Shown here: one piece after another, positions 7,066 through 14,437 of the stretch
Numbering within the stretch: the first letter of the stretch is position 1
Layout of the letters: every line of letters starts with the position of its first letter
Assembly: GCA_002391185.1 (NCBI GenBank)
Contig: DGRY01000102.1
Location: 1-16,499 of the forward strand
DNA: 16,499 nucleotides
From: Prevotella sp. UBA4376
Lineage (GTDB): Bacteria; Bacteroidota; Bacteroidia; Bacteroidales; Bacteroidaceae
Direction of reading: 5' to 3'
Position numbers and translations under genes: made by a program
The notes under the pieces: generated by a model
What the model was told of the DNA's origin: nothing
What the model saw: the letters and a program-made list of their open reading frames with translations, nothing else
The model's database searches: none

Positions 7066-7986
7066 ATGAAAAAGATTTTATTATATGTATTTGCTCTTGC
7101 TGGCATGATGGCTCTTTCATCATGCAGCAGCAACGAGGAAGAGCAGTCGGCAGGTAAGCGTCCGATAGTTTTCGGTAGTGTACTGGCTGATGTTTATGAG
7201 GGACGTGCCACCCTTGCCACTAATCTTGGTGGGTCAATAGGTATCATGGGATATCTTTATACTAAGGACTCATGGACAGGAACAACAGAAACGCCAAACT
7301 TCATGTATAAGGAGCTTGCTACAAGTGCTAACAACACTACATGGACCACAGCTAATGGGTTCTTCTGGCCCGATGACAACACCAAGCAGTTGCGTTTCTT
7401 TGCTTATGCTCCTGCATCGGCTTTTGCTGGCAGCAATGGTGTGTTTACTACTAAAGCCACACAGGGAATGCCACGATTCTTGGGCTACACTGTGCCAACA
7501 AACAATGCTGAACAGGTTGACCTCATGTTTGGTGAGAGCGCCGAGTATCTCGGCACCAGCACAGGAGGTGTTACCATTAACTTCCATCATATACTCTCGG
7601 CAATCAGCTTTAGCTTGTCTGCTAACTCGGCAGGAACAATACAGAGCATAAAGTTCAAGGGTGTGCCTTACGAGGGTACTTATTCTGCCAGCATTACGGG
7701 TGGCGAATGGACTGTGTCGCCTGTTCCTGGCACTGGTGCCAACGAGTATTCGGGTGGTCTGTCGGCTGTGTTCCTGATGATTCCTCAGACTCTGCCTTCA
7801 ACAGCCTATCTTGAAGTGGCATATACTGATGGTAATAGTAATGGTCATACCTTGACATATTCGCTTGGAGGCATTACTTGGCAGATGGGTAAGAAATATG
7901 ACTACACCATCAATATTGCTGAAAACACCATCACACCAACTATCGTGGCGTGGGACACAACAATATCGAGTGAAGTGGAATTGTAA
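7066..7986 (+). CDS. Fimbrillin-family lipoprotein
   Basis: A 306-aa protein. An in-frame TTG at 6985 would add 27 residues encoded by the inverted-repeat element. The ATG at 7066 gives a clean signal peptide with LSSC (Cys20), so it is preferred. The Arg-Ala site is at 47-48 (EGRATL). Motifs: SIGIMGYLY, NFMYKEL, RFFAYAPAS, a PRFLGYTVP strand, QVDLMFGES, INFHHILSAISFSL, FLMIPQTLPSTAYLEVAY, ITWQMGKKYDYTI and the C-terminal TIVAWDTT strand. The segments NFMYxE, FYAYAP and PQTxxxxAxLEVxY are shared with the first pilin module of 11516-14074, so this gene may be the closest single-domain relative of that module. The predicted role is a pilus subunit. Confidence 0.87.
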   Translation: MKKILLYVFALAGMMALSSCSSNEEEQSAGKRPIVFGSVLADVYEGRATLATNLGGSIGIMGYLYTKDSWTGTTETPNFMYKELATSANNTTWTTANGFFWPDDNTKQLRFFAYAPASAFAGSNGVFTTKATQGMPRFLGYTVPTNNAEQVDLMFGESAEYLGTSTGGVTINFHHILSAISFSLSANSAGTIQSIKFKGVPYEGTYSASITGGEWTVSPVPGTGANEYSGGLSAVFLMIPQTLPSTAYLEVAYTDGNSNGHTLTYSLGGITWQMGKKYDYTINIAENTITPTIVAWDTTISSEVEL

Positions 7987-8316
7987 TTTTGTGCACTTCG
8001 TGCTTAAAAAATATCAAGAATTAGAGAATTAGAGAAACATAGTTCGGCGTCCGAAGGGGAAGTCAATTGGGCATACGCCTTTGAGATTCTTAATAATTCT
8101 ATGTTATACAAGAGGATATGTAATGGCGTTAGCTTAATTCTTAAATTATTCGAACAGAGTTCTCATCAACTCGTCCTGAAATTATTCGAACAGAGTTCTC
8201 ATCAACTCGTCTCAAATTCTTGATAAAAGAAAAATAGAAAAAAGAGTTAGGAGATAGAGGTTAGTACTAAAATTCTCTAATTCTCTAATTCTTGATAAAA
8301 AGAAAAAAAACGAGAT
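7987..8316. other. Repeat-rich 330-bp intergenic spacer
   Basis: No gene seen. The spacer is framed by a perfect 25-bp inverted repeat (8012-8036 with 8273-8297, made of TTAGAGAA-type 8-nt units). It contains a hairpin, TTCGG-CGT-CCGAA, near 8042-8054 and a 33-nt direct duplication (8143-8175 and 8179-8211). TAATTTTG at 7984-7991 fits the TAnnTTTG -7 consensus and might serve the next gene, but has no visible -33 partner. Confidence 0.6.
8012..8297. repeat. Element bounded by perfect 25-bp inverted repeat
   Basis: The 25 bases at 8012-8036 are the exact reverse complement of 8273-8297. Inside, 33 nt starting AAATTATTCGAACAG occur twice with a 36-nt period (8143-8175, 8179-8211). A further partial copy of the right end (AAATTCTTGATAAAAG) is at about 8214-8229. 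No transposase is encoded. The form is consistent with a small non-autonomous element or a structured leader. Confidence 0.6.
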
Positions 8317-9255
8317 ATGAAAAAGATATTATTACTAACGGCTATGATTGTTGCTGGCATGATGACTACATCTTGCAGCAGCAACGACGAAGAGCAACAG
8401 AACAGCAAGGCGATAGCCTTTTCGCCATCGGTGGGGGTATTGTCGCGTGCTGATTTGAAATCAGTATGGGTTACCGAGGGCAACGATGCCGATGCCTTCA
8501 ATGTGCTGGCAGTGAGTGAAGAGGCAGGTAGTCCTGTAACACTTATCAACAATGAGGCTGTGAGTTATCAGAATGGTTTGTGGCAAACAGCAAGTAAGCA
8601 CTACTGGCCAGCCTATAATGCAGAGATTAATTTCTATGCTTATTACCCAACATCGCTATCTGAGGTGTTTAACTACAATGCTGGTAATGCACCAACATTA
8701 ACATACGCTGTTCCTGCAGCAGCTGCCGATCAGGTGGATATTCTTGCAGCCAGTGCTGCACACACGCCAAGCGCAAGCAGTTCGGTTGTTGACTTGGAGT
8801 TCAACCACATGCTCTCCGGATTGTATTTCACTTATCAGTCGGATGGAGTAGCAGGAACGATAAAGAGCATAAGCATTTCTAACCATTACTCGGCAGGTAC
8901 TTACACCTTTGGCACAGGATGGGCATCGCTAAACACACAGCGTAGTCTAACCCTAACTCCCAATGTTGAGGTAAGCCTTGCTGAGTCGGCAAACAAAGTT
9001 GTAGTGCCTGTAACTAGTCCTTATCTTGTGATGCCTCAGACCCTTACCGATGGTTCTACAATAACAGTGGTGTTTGAAGATGCCAAGGGTATTACTCACA
9101 ATCTATCGGCTCCGCTTACACAGCTTGCATGGCCTGCAGGAAAGTTGGTTGAATATATTGTGAGTATTTCGTCAATCTTTGAACTCAACATAACATCGAG
9201 CATTCAGGCATGGGCTGCTACTGTGGCTAATCAAGTAGAGGTAAATATTAATTGA
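8317..9255 (+). CDS. Fimbrillin-family lipoprotein
   Basis: A 312-aa protein with signal peptide ending TTSC (Cys20), then SSNDEEQ, nearly the same post-Cys tether as 7066-7986 (SSNEEEQ). The Arg-Ala site is at 44-45 (LSRADL). Motifs: FNVLAVSEE, HYWPAYNAEINFYAYYP, a TYAVPAAA strand, QVDILAASA, LEFNHMLSGLYFTY, YLVMPQT, ITVVFEDAKGITHNL, LAWPAGKLVEYIV, and the C-terminal SIQAWAAT strand. This is the family order with no insertion. Together with 7066-7986 it looks like a duplicated pair now split by a 330-bp repeat-rich spacer. The downstream gap of 32 nt suggests co-transcription with the first lectin-bearing gene, which would place this product in the same pilus as that putative tip protein (inference). 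Confidence 0.87.
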   Translation: MKKILLLTAMIVAGMMTTSCSSNDEEQQNSKAIAFSPSVGVLSRADLKSVWVTEGNDADAFNVLAVSEEAGSPVTLINNEAVSYQNGLWQTASKHYWPAYNAEINFYAYYPTSLSEVFNYNAGNAPTLTYAVPAAAADQVDILAASAAHTPSASSSVVDLEFNHMLSGLYFTYQSDGVAGTIKSISISNHYSAGTYTFGTGWASLNTQRSLTLTPNVEVSLAESANKVVVPVTSPYLVMPQTLTDGSTITVVFEDAKGITHNLSAPLTQLAWPAGKLVEYIVSISSIFELNITSSIQAWAATVANQVEVNIN

Positions 9256-9287
9256 TCAAATACTATTAACACAAATAATTATTCGAT

Positions 9288-11120
9288 ATGAAAAAGATTA
9301 AGATATTAACCATGCTGATGGCGCTGGTTGCCTTTACATCATGTTATAATGATGAGGTGGCTGACAATCAGAAGGCTGACACTTCAAGACCAATCGTTCT
9401 GTCGTCGGCTCTTGAAAAGTCGAGAGCAGTCACTCAAGACGAGCAGATTGTCTCTGGTCAGTATGTTTATGTGTGGGCAGATGTAGCTTCAACACAAGCT
9501 AGCTGGTTCAACCGTTGGTTGCTCACAGCCAATGGCTCTGGTGCATTCACCTGTGAGAGTGGTACAGAGAAGTATTTCCCTAAGGGCAATGCAGCTATTG
9601 ACATATATGCTATTCATGGCAGATACCAGTTTGCTGAAAATGCAGCTTTTCCTTCTGATGGCTACACCTTCTCTGTTCACAACGATCAGAGTTCTACAGT
9701 CAACTATTGTGAAAGTGACTTGCTTTATGGCATTAAGAAAGGTGCCACATATGATGCTGCTGGTGTAGATGTGAAATTCTATCATATGCTTTCTAAGTTA
9801 GAGGTGGTGCTTAAGGCTGGCGGTTCGCTTAACGACGAAGACCTTGAGAATGCTGAGGTTAACATCCTTGGTGTGCAGACTCAGGTTACCTTTACCCCTG
9901 AGAAAACAACCGAAGCAGGTATTGCCGACTCGCCAACACGTGGCGGTATGCTCACCCTTGCAACGGAAAGTCAGGCTGCCAAGACTGCAATCATCATGAA
10001 TACCGTTGTTGCACCAAAGGCAAACACGGGTTTTGGTTCCGAGGTTGGCGAAGCGTGTATTCCACCTCAGAGTTTCGACACCGACCAGTTCATAAAGATT
10101 GTTCTTCACTCAGCCAATTACAACGGCACCACGCTCTATGTTCCTTTGCACAATCAGGAAATGCATAGTGGCTATAAATACACATTCCAGGTGAGTGTAA
10201 ACTCACATCTGGCAGTGGCTTCTGTAGCAGTAACTCCTTGGGGAGCTGAGACACAAAATGTTATAGATATGAATGTAGCGTCTGAGGATAGACCTGTAAA
10301 TGTGGGCGATTATCTGTTTAGCGATGGCTCATGGGGACCTTATACCGAGGGCACAGCAACAGCCAGTCATTATCCAATAGCTGTTATCTTTTCAAATACC
10401 ACCAGTCTTACCGATCAGGCGGCAGGATACAGACGAGGCTATGCCGTTGCTCTTGCAAGTTGTGGTGCTCAGCTCGCTTGGGCAAAGACGGGTACAATAG
10501 GTGTGAACACACAGGTGCACCCAACTCTTACCAATTCGCTTGAGTTGGTTAAGGCAAACCTTGATGGCCGCACAGAGACTAACCGTATAAAAACTCTAAG
10601 CGATTTCTCTAAAGAAAACTATCCATCAGCCTACTATGCCACCCACTTCGGTACAAGCGAGATTGGTCTCACCTCAGGTACAGGATCTTCATCAACCGAA
10701 GCCTCTGGCGGCTCTGCTGGGTATGCAGCACCTGCAAACACATCAGGCTGGTATCTCGGAAGTGTCGGTCAGTATTATTTGGTTGCCAAGAACCTTGGCG
10801 GTAACATTGATAATCCAAATAATTCAACATGGCAAGAAGCTAGTTCCAAGTTATGGTATGTAAGTAGCGTATCACAGGCAAATAAAAATGCTCTTGAGGC
10901 AAAATTTGCAAAAGGTAGTAGCTCATGGGCACCTTATACAACTATGCCGTGGATGGCAAATAAGTACTCAACTTGGTATTGGACCAGTAGCGAGTTCTCT
11001 GCCAGTAATGGGTTCGACGTGGATTGGAGCGGCGACGGCGTTTTCTACCTGAACGGCAACAACGCTAAGTCCTACGCGAGTACCAATAACCGAGGCGTTA
11101 GGCCCGTTATCGCATTCTAA
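9288..11120 (+). CDS. Fimbrillin with C-terminal lectin-like domain, DGR target candidate
   Basis: A 610-aa lipoprotein with FTSC (Cys19) and an Arg-Ala site at 46-47 (KSRAVT). Residues ~35-325 form one pilin module (YVWADV, DIYAIHGRY, ESDLLYGI, VKFYHMLSKLEVVL, CIPPQSF, VAVTPWGAE) most like 5838-6854. From ~337 (VGDYLFSDGSWGPY) begins a second domain with PIAVIF, GYAVALAS, DGRTETNRIKTLSDF, a NYPSAYYATHFG segment, WYLGSVGQYY, YWTSSEFSASNG and a terminal NNRGVRPVIAF. The end resembles the C-type-lectin fold of DUF1566-type proteins and known DGR variable proteins. Residues 577-605 vary against the next gene in the DGR pattern. The predicted role is a pilus tip adhesin with a diversifiable binding face. 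The reverse transcriptase is not in the window, so activity is unproven. Confidence 0.85.
   Translation: MKKIKILTMLMALVAFTSCYNDEVADNQKADTSRPIVLSSALEKSRAVTQDEQIVSGQYVYVWADVASTQASWFNRWLLTANGSGAFTCESGTEKYFPKGNAAIDIYAIHGRYQFAENAAFPSDGYTFSVHNDQSSTVNYCESDLLYGIKKGATYDAAGVDVKFYHMLSKLEVVLKAGGSLNDEDLENAEVNILGVQTQVTFTPEKTTEAGIADSPTRGGMLTLATESQAAKTAIIMNTVVAPKANTGFGSEVGEACIPPQSFDTDQFIKIVLHSANYNGTTLYVPLHNQEMHSGYKYTFQVSVNSHLAVASVAVTPWGAETQNVIDMNVASEDRPVNVGDYLFSDGSWGPYTEGTATASHYPIAVIFSNTTSLTDQAAGYRRGYAVALASCGAQLAWAKTGTIGVNTQVHPTLTNSLELVKANLDGRTETNRIKTLSDFSKENYPSAYYATHFGTSEIGLTSGTGSSSTEASGGSAGYAAPANTSGWYLGSVGQYYLVAKNLGGNIDNPNNSTWQEASSKLWYVSSVSQANKNALEAKFAKGSSSWAPYTTMPWMANKYSTWYWTSSEFSASNGFDVDWSGDGVFYLNGNNAKSYASTNNRGVRPVIAF
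10986..11104 (+). other. Candidate DGR variable region, copy 1
   Basis: 119 nt at the 3' end of the gene align without gaps to 13940-14058. The first 30 nt are identical. Between 11016 and 11093 there are 17 substitutions in 13 codons, 16 of them at codon positions 1-2. Then GGCGTTAGGCC is identical. Twelve codons change the amino acid, and 11 of those 12 end in C or T, as expected from AAC/AAT codons in an adenine-mutagenised template, which can never yield stops. Confidence 0.85.
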
Positions 11121-11142
11121 GAGGGAGCCTCTCCCATCCCTC
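11121..11142. repeat. Inverted repeat directly after the variable-region gene
   Basis: Two alternative stems begin at the first base after the stop: GAGGGA (11121-11126) with TCCCTC (11137-11142), or GGGAG-CCT-CTCCC (11123-11135). In the Bordetella phage DGR a hairpin just after the variable region aids target recognition. The position here is similar, but the sequence also belongs to the local GC-rich repeat family, so the role is uncertain. No U-tract follows, so a simple terminator is less likely. Confidence 0.4.
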
Positions 11143-11307
11143 CCCAAAAGGGAAGGGCTAACCAACAGGGTGAAACTCGCTGAGAGTGACGCTTTCGTGG
11201 AACGTGTAATATCCGTTAATGTAGTCGTTAATAAAAGAATAATTAATTCAAATTAATGTTCAATTACACGATAATTATACGTTCAAAAAAAAGAATAGCA
11301 GAAAATA

Positions 11308-11435
11308 CAATCAGTTTGCTCTCCCTCTCCCCTCGGAGAGGGTCGGGGTGAGGTTTAAAAACTAAAATATTAATGTTCCCCATTCCTCAGTTTACTGAGG
11401 GCTCCCTCCCACTCGGGGGAGGGCGGGGAGAGAGG
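11308..11435. repeat. REP-like palindromic block, copy 1
   Basis: 128 nt nearly identical to 14528-14654. It contains CCCTCTCC-CCTC-GGAGAGGG (8-bp stem, 4-nt loop), an AT-rich bridge, CCTCAGT-TT-ACTGAGG, and a second GC palindrome of the form CCCTCCC...GGGAGGG. Both copies lie upstream of near-duplicate genes, implying that the repeat and gene were duplicated together. Confidence 0.75.
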
Positions 11436-11496
11436 AGCGCAATGCAGTGCATTGCTATTGAATATTGAAGATTGAATAATGAAGCGCACAGCGCTA
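11436..11496. repeat. Palindrome-heptamer-palindrome cassette, copy 1
   Basis: The cassette begins with GCAATGCA-G-TGCATTGC (about 11439-11455). It continues with four 7-nt units of ATTGAAT/ATTGAAG type (11457-11484) and ends with AGCGC-ACA-GCGCT. The flanks match the cassette at 14438-14513, whose core units are a different heptamer. Confidence 0.6.
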
Positions 11497-11515
11497 AAGT
11501 TCATATTAATTGCTT

Positions 11516-14074
11516 ATGAAAAAGATATTATATTTTCTCGCAGGCATGACGCTTGCATCGTGCAGCGAATATGAGTATGATTACAGCAACCTGTCTGACA
11601 AGAACATCACCTTTAAAGTTGATGACGTGACAGCATCTGTATATAATAATGTAGCTGGACGTGCAGCCGTGGAATTGCGTGAGGGATGGCAACATGTTGT
11701 TAAGGCAGAAGCCTGTGACGGCAATCCGATGTATCTGCAAAGCTATGTGCAACCTACAGAATCACAAGCATATGTAGAAGGCATTGCAAAGGGCTCTCGT
11801 GCTGCCATCACAACAGCCAACCTCACATCGTTTGGCTTGCTGGCTTACCGCTATGAGTCTGGCAACTCTGCCACAACACCTAACTTCATGTATAACGAAC
11901 AGGTGAGCAAGAGTGGAAACGTATGGAGCTCAACTCAGCAATACAACTGGCCAGAAACCGACAAGGTCGATTTCTATGCCTATGCTCCATATAACGGAAC
12001 AGGTGTAACGCTTTCCAGTCAGAGTGCAACAGGGACACCTGTGATTGATTTCACCATGAACAGTTCGGCTGCCAGTCAGATAGACCTTGTTACAGCTGTT
12101 GCCACCGGTAAGGATAAGTCGAATGCAAGCTCTGGTGTGTCGTTCACCTTTGGCCATGCCCTGACAACAGTGAAATTTGTTAAGGGGGATGACCTTCTTG
12201 GCACCATAGAGAGCATCACTTTGAAGAATGTGTATCTCTCAGGAAAGTACACCATTGGAGGCAGTTGGAACTTTACTGGTAAGAGCACAAGCGACTATGA
12301 GCCTGCAATGAACACATCGTTGATGATGATTCCGCAGACTTTTGGCTCAAATGCAAGCCTTGAAGTGGTTTATAACGATGGGCTCACAACTCATACACTT
12401 ATTTATTCGCTCAACGGCATAACATGGCAGGCAGGTGAAACAATAACTTATCGTGTTTCTTCAGAAGAAGTGTCGATGCTTCATCTGCAAAACATAACAT
12501 TCCCAATTATTCATGCAAACTTCCCAAAGACAGCCTATGCTAATGGTGACGAGGCTGGCTTGTATGTTGTTGATGCCGGCGGTACTGTTAAGAACAGCAA
12601 TGTGAAACTCACATACAACGGCACTGCATGGAGTGCAGCTTCTGCAATGGTGTTCTCGCCAGAGTATGATTATTATGTGTATTACCCATACACCAGTGCG
12701 GGGCTTGCTAACAACGGCACAGCAGGTGCCAAAATGATGAGTCGTGCCACCACTCACACAGCAGGCGATGCAACATCGTTTTTTGAGCCAGGCATTGCAG
12801 CCTTTGCTCCACAAAGCAACCAGAGTACTGTGGCTGGATTCCTTGCCAGCGACCTTCAGATAGCTAAGGGTTATGTGTCGGTATCGGATAATATAAGTAT
12901 GCAGTTTGAAATGGTTCATGCCATGGGACTGGCACAGTTTGAACTTGGCACCAAGAACATTGATCAGGAGTATTATCTTAGCACCGATGCCAATTATAGG
13001 TTCGTTGGCTCAGGCGGCGCTACTGCCACCAGCAGTTTTGCCACAGGCGGCTATCAGCCATACAGCTACGCCACAGGCAAGTATCTGGTGTGGGTGAAAC
13101 CTAATACTGCCACCACGATAAGCAGCGATGCCGGTGAGACCGACACATGGGAAACATCTCTCACATTCAATGTGGCTGCCAATACCATCTCTGACAAGCA
13201 GACAGCATATAGCGCACGCACCACAAGCGGCAGCAGCACCCAGTACACCTTGCAGGTGGGCGACTATCTGTATTCTGATGGCTCGTTTGCACATAGCAGC
13301 TCTATGCCTACGGCTACTGCGGCTCGTCACCCAATAGCAGTTGTGTTCTCAACAACCACATCTTCAACAGATAATGCTGCTGGCTACAAGTCGGGCTATG
13401 CTATTGCTTTGGCAAGCGCAGGTGCCCAGCTCACATGGTGTAAGGCTGGTATAGGCGCAGCCAGCGCAAGTGTAAATTCAGCCGTAACCACTCTTGCAGC
13501 GGCAAAGGCCGACCTTGATGGCCGCACAGAGACTAACCGTATAAAAACTCTAAGCGATTTCTCTAAAGAAAACTATCCATCAGCCTACTATGCCACCCAC
13601 TTTGGTACAAGCGAGATTGGTCTCACTTCAGGTACAGAATCTTCATCAACCGAAGCCTCTGGCGGCTCTGCTGGCTATGCAGCACCTGCAAACACATCAG
13701 GTTGGTATCTCGGAAGTATCGGTCAGTATTATTTGGTTGCCAAGAACCTTGGCAGTAACATTGATAATCCAAGTTCAACATGGACTGAAGGAAGTAGTCA
13801 TAACAACTGGTATGTAAGTGGCGCATCACAGGCAAATAAAAATGCTCTTGAGGCAATCTTTGCAAAAGGTAGTAGCTCATGGGCACCATCATTTGGAATG
13901 CCGTGGAGTAGCAATCAATATTCTACTTGGTACTGGACGAGTAGCGAGTTCTCTGCCAGTAATGGGTTCAACGTGTATTGGAACAACAACGGCAGTTTCC
14001 ACCTGGACGGCCACTCCGCTAAGTCCTACCCGTATACCAATAACCGGGGCGTTAGGCCTGTTCTTGCATTCTAG
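11516..14074 (+). CDS. Two-module fimbrillin with C-terminal variable lectin-like domain, DGR target candidate
   Basis: An 852-aa lipoprotein. The ATG at 11516 is preferred over a TTG two codons earlier. The signal peptide ends LASC (Cys16). Arg-Ala sites are at 49-50 and 95-96. Module 1 (~95-320) has FGLLAYRY, NFMYNEQ, DFYAYAPYNG, QIDLVTAVA, FTFGHALTTVKF, LMMIPQTFG, ITWQAGETITYRV. Module 2 (~325-575) has GDEAGLYVVDAGGTV, YYVYYPY, an internal MSRAT site near 407, ASDLQIAKG and FEMVHAMGLAQFELG. The C-terminal domain (~579-852) starts VGDYLYSDGSF and runs through GYAIALAS, DGRTETNRIKTL, WYLGSIGQYY, YWTSSEFSASNG to NNRGVRPVLAF. Residues ~819-847 are the variable stretch. A tip adhesin with two pilin domains in tandem is the best guess. 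It is a near duplicate of the following truncated gene. Confidence 0.85.
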   Translation: MKKILYFLAGMTLASCSEYEYDYSNLSDKNITFKVDDVTASVYNNVAGRAAVELREGWQHVVKAEACDGNPMYLQSYVQPTESQAYVEGIAKGSRAAITTANLTSFGLLAYRYESGNSATTPNFMYNEQVSKSGNVWSSTQQYNWPETDKVDFYAYAPYNGTGVTLSSQSATGTPVIDFTMNSSAASQIDLVTAVATGKDKSNASSGVSFTFGHALTTVKFVKGDDLLGTIESITLKNVYLSGKYTIGGSWNFTGKSTSDYEPAMNTSLMMIPQTFGSNASLEVVYNDGLTTHTLIYSLNGITWQAGETITYRVSSEEVSMLHLQNITFPIIHANFPKTAYANGDEAGLYVVDAGGTVKNSNVKLTYNGTAWSAASAMVFSPEYDYYVYYPYTSAGLANNGTAGAKMMSRATTHTAGDATSFFEPGIAAFAPQSNQSTVAGFLASDLQIAKGYVSVSDNISMQFEMVHAMGLAQFELGTKNIDQEYYLSTDANYRFVGSGGATATSSFATGGYQPYSYATGKYLVWVKPNTATTISSDAGETDTWETSLTFNVAANTISDKQTAYSARTTSGSSTQYTLQVGDYLYSDGSFAHSSSMPTATAARHPIAVVFSTTTSSTDNAAGYKSGYAIALASAGAQLTWCKAGIGAASASVNSAVTTLAAAKADLDGRTETNRIKTLSDFSKENYPSAYYATHFGTSEIGLTSGTESSSTEASGGSAGYAAPANTSGWYLGSIGQYYLVAKNLGSNIDNPSSTWTEGSSHNNWYVSGASQANKNALEAIFAKGSSSWAPSFGMPWSSNQYSTWYWTSSEFSASNGFNVYWNNNGSFHLDGHSAKSYPYTNNRGVRPVLAF
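13940..14058 (+). other. Candidate DGR variable region, copy 2
   Basis: The counterpart of 10986-11104. Between 13970 and 14047 it keeps more of the presumed template state (three consecutive AAC codons at 13982-13990). Elsewhere its codons (TAT, CAC, GAC, TCC, CCG) differ from copy 1 at the first two positions. Framework codons for Trp, Phe, Leu, Gly and the closing RGVRP are fixed. Silent differences resume just outside on both sides (TAC/TAT and ACG/ACC upstream, CCT/CCC downstream). Confidence 0.85.
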
Positions 14075-14079
14075 AGTGC

Positions 14080-14095
14080 GCGGAGCACGCTCCGC
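14080..14095. repeat. Hairpin just after the variable-region gene
   Basis: A perfect 6-bp stem, GCGGAG (14080-14085) with CTCCGC (14090-14095), around the tetraloop CACG. It lies 5 nt after the stop and about 22 nt after the end of the variable region. It may be a DGR target-recognition hairpin or simply the left palindrome of the heptamer cassette that follows (14097-14131); both readings fit. Confidence 0.45.
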
Positions 14096-14096
14096 T

Positions 14097-14131
14097 AAAT
14101 GATAAACGATAAATGAGAAATGATAAAGAAG
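14097..14131. repeat. Heptamer array (AAATGAT type)
   Basis: Five tandem 7-nt units (AAATGAT, AAACGAT, AAATGAG, AAATGAT, AAAGAAG) are followed by the palindromic CGAAGC-AA-GCTTCG. The same unit order, with one more unit at the front, is at 14459-14500. Confidence 0.6.
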
Positions 14132-14158
14132 CGCGAAGCAAGCTTCGTTATTTAAGGT

Positions 14159-14238
14159 TATCTCCTTCGTCTATTTAGATGCACCGGCGAACGCATTGCA
14201 CGCAATGCTATTATCTCCTTCGCTTATTCAGATGCACC
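14159..14238. repeat. Imperfect direct repeat, 52-nt period
   Basis: TTATCTCCTTCG (14159-14170 and 14211-14222), followed in both copies by a similar T-rich stretch and AGATGCACC (14178-14186, 14230-14238). A palindrome, GCATTG-CACG-CAATGC, lies between the copies. Confidence 0.5.
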
Positions 14239-14437
14239 AACTCCGTTGACTGCATCTGCTCAGTCGATGACCTTCGGTTGAAGATTGAAAATTGAAGATT
14301 AGTCGGCTATGCCGATATAATATTTAAATCTTTACTTCCCTCGCTGATTGTTTACACCGGCTTTGCCGACAATAAACACTCGGTCAGTGACCTTCGGTTC
14401 ATTATTTAAATCTTTCTTGGGCTAACCAACAGAGAAC

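Larger units (their letters stand above)
11121..11515. other. Repeat-rich intergenic spacer before the two-module gene
   Basis: No gene seen. From left to right it holds a GC-rich inverted repeat directly after the stop, copies of the leader-region repeats (11211-11234 and 11262-11286), a REP-like double palindrome block (11308-11435), and a palindrome-heptamer-palindrome cassette (11436-11496). The start codon follows 20 nt later. Confidence 0.65.

Noticed and set aside
8143..8211. Possible CRISPR (33-nt repeat, 36-nt period)
   Set aside because: There are only two copies with 3 nt between them, so no spacers; it is a simple tandem duplication.
11123..11135. Rho-independent terminator after the 9288 gene
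   Set aside because: The hairpin is GC-rich but is followed by C- and A-rich sequence, not a T-run.
11121..11515. Template repeat for the variable regions inside the spacers
   Set aside because: I looked for sequence resembling the variable region with AAC/AAT runs in 11121-11515 and 14075-14665 and saw none; the template must lie outside the window.
12461..12919. 152-aa minus-strand frame, with a partly similar frame at 15617-15970
   Set aside because: It lies wholly inside the fimbrillin coding sequence, is Cys/His/Ile-rich as antisense shadows tend to be, and recurs only because the plus-strand gene is duplicated.
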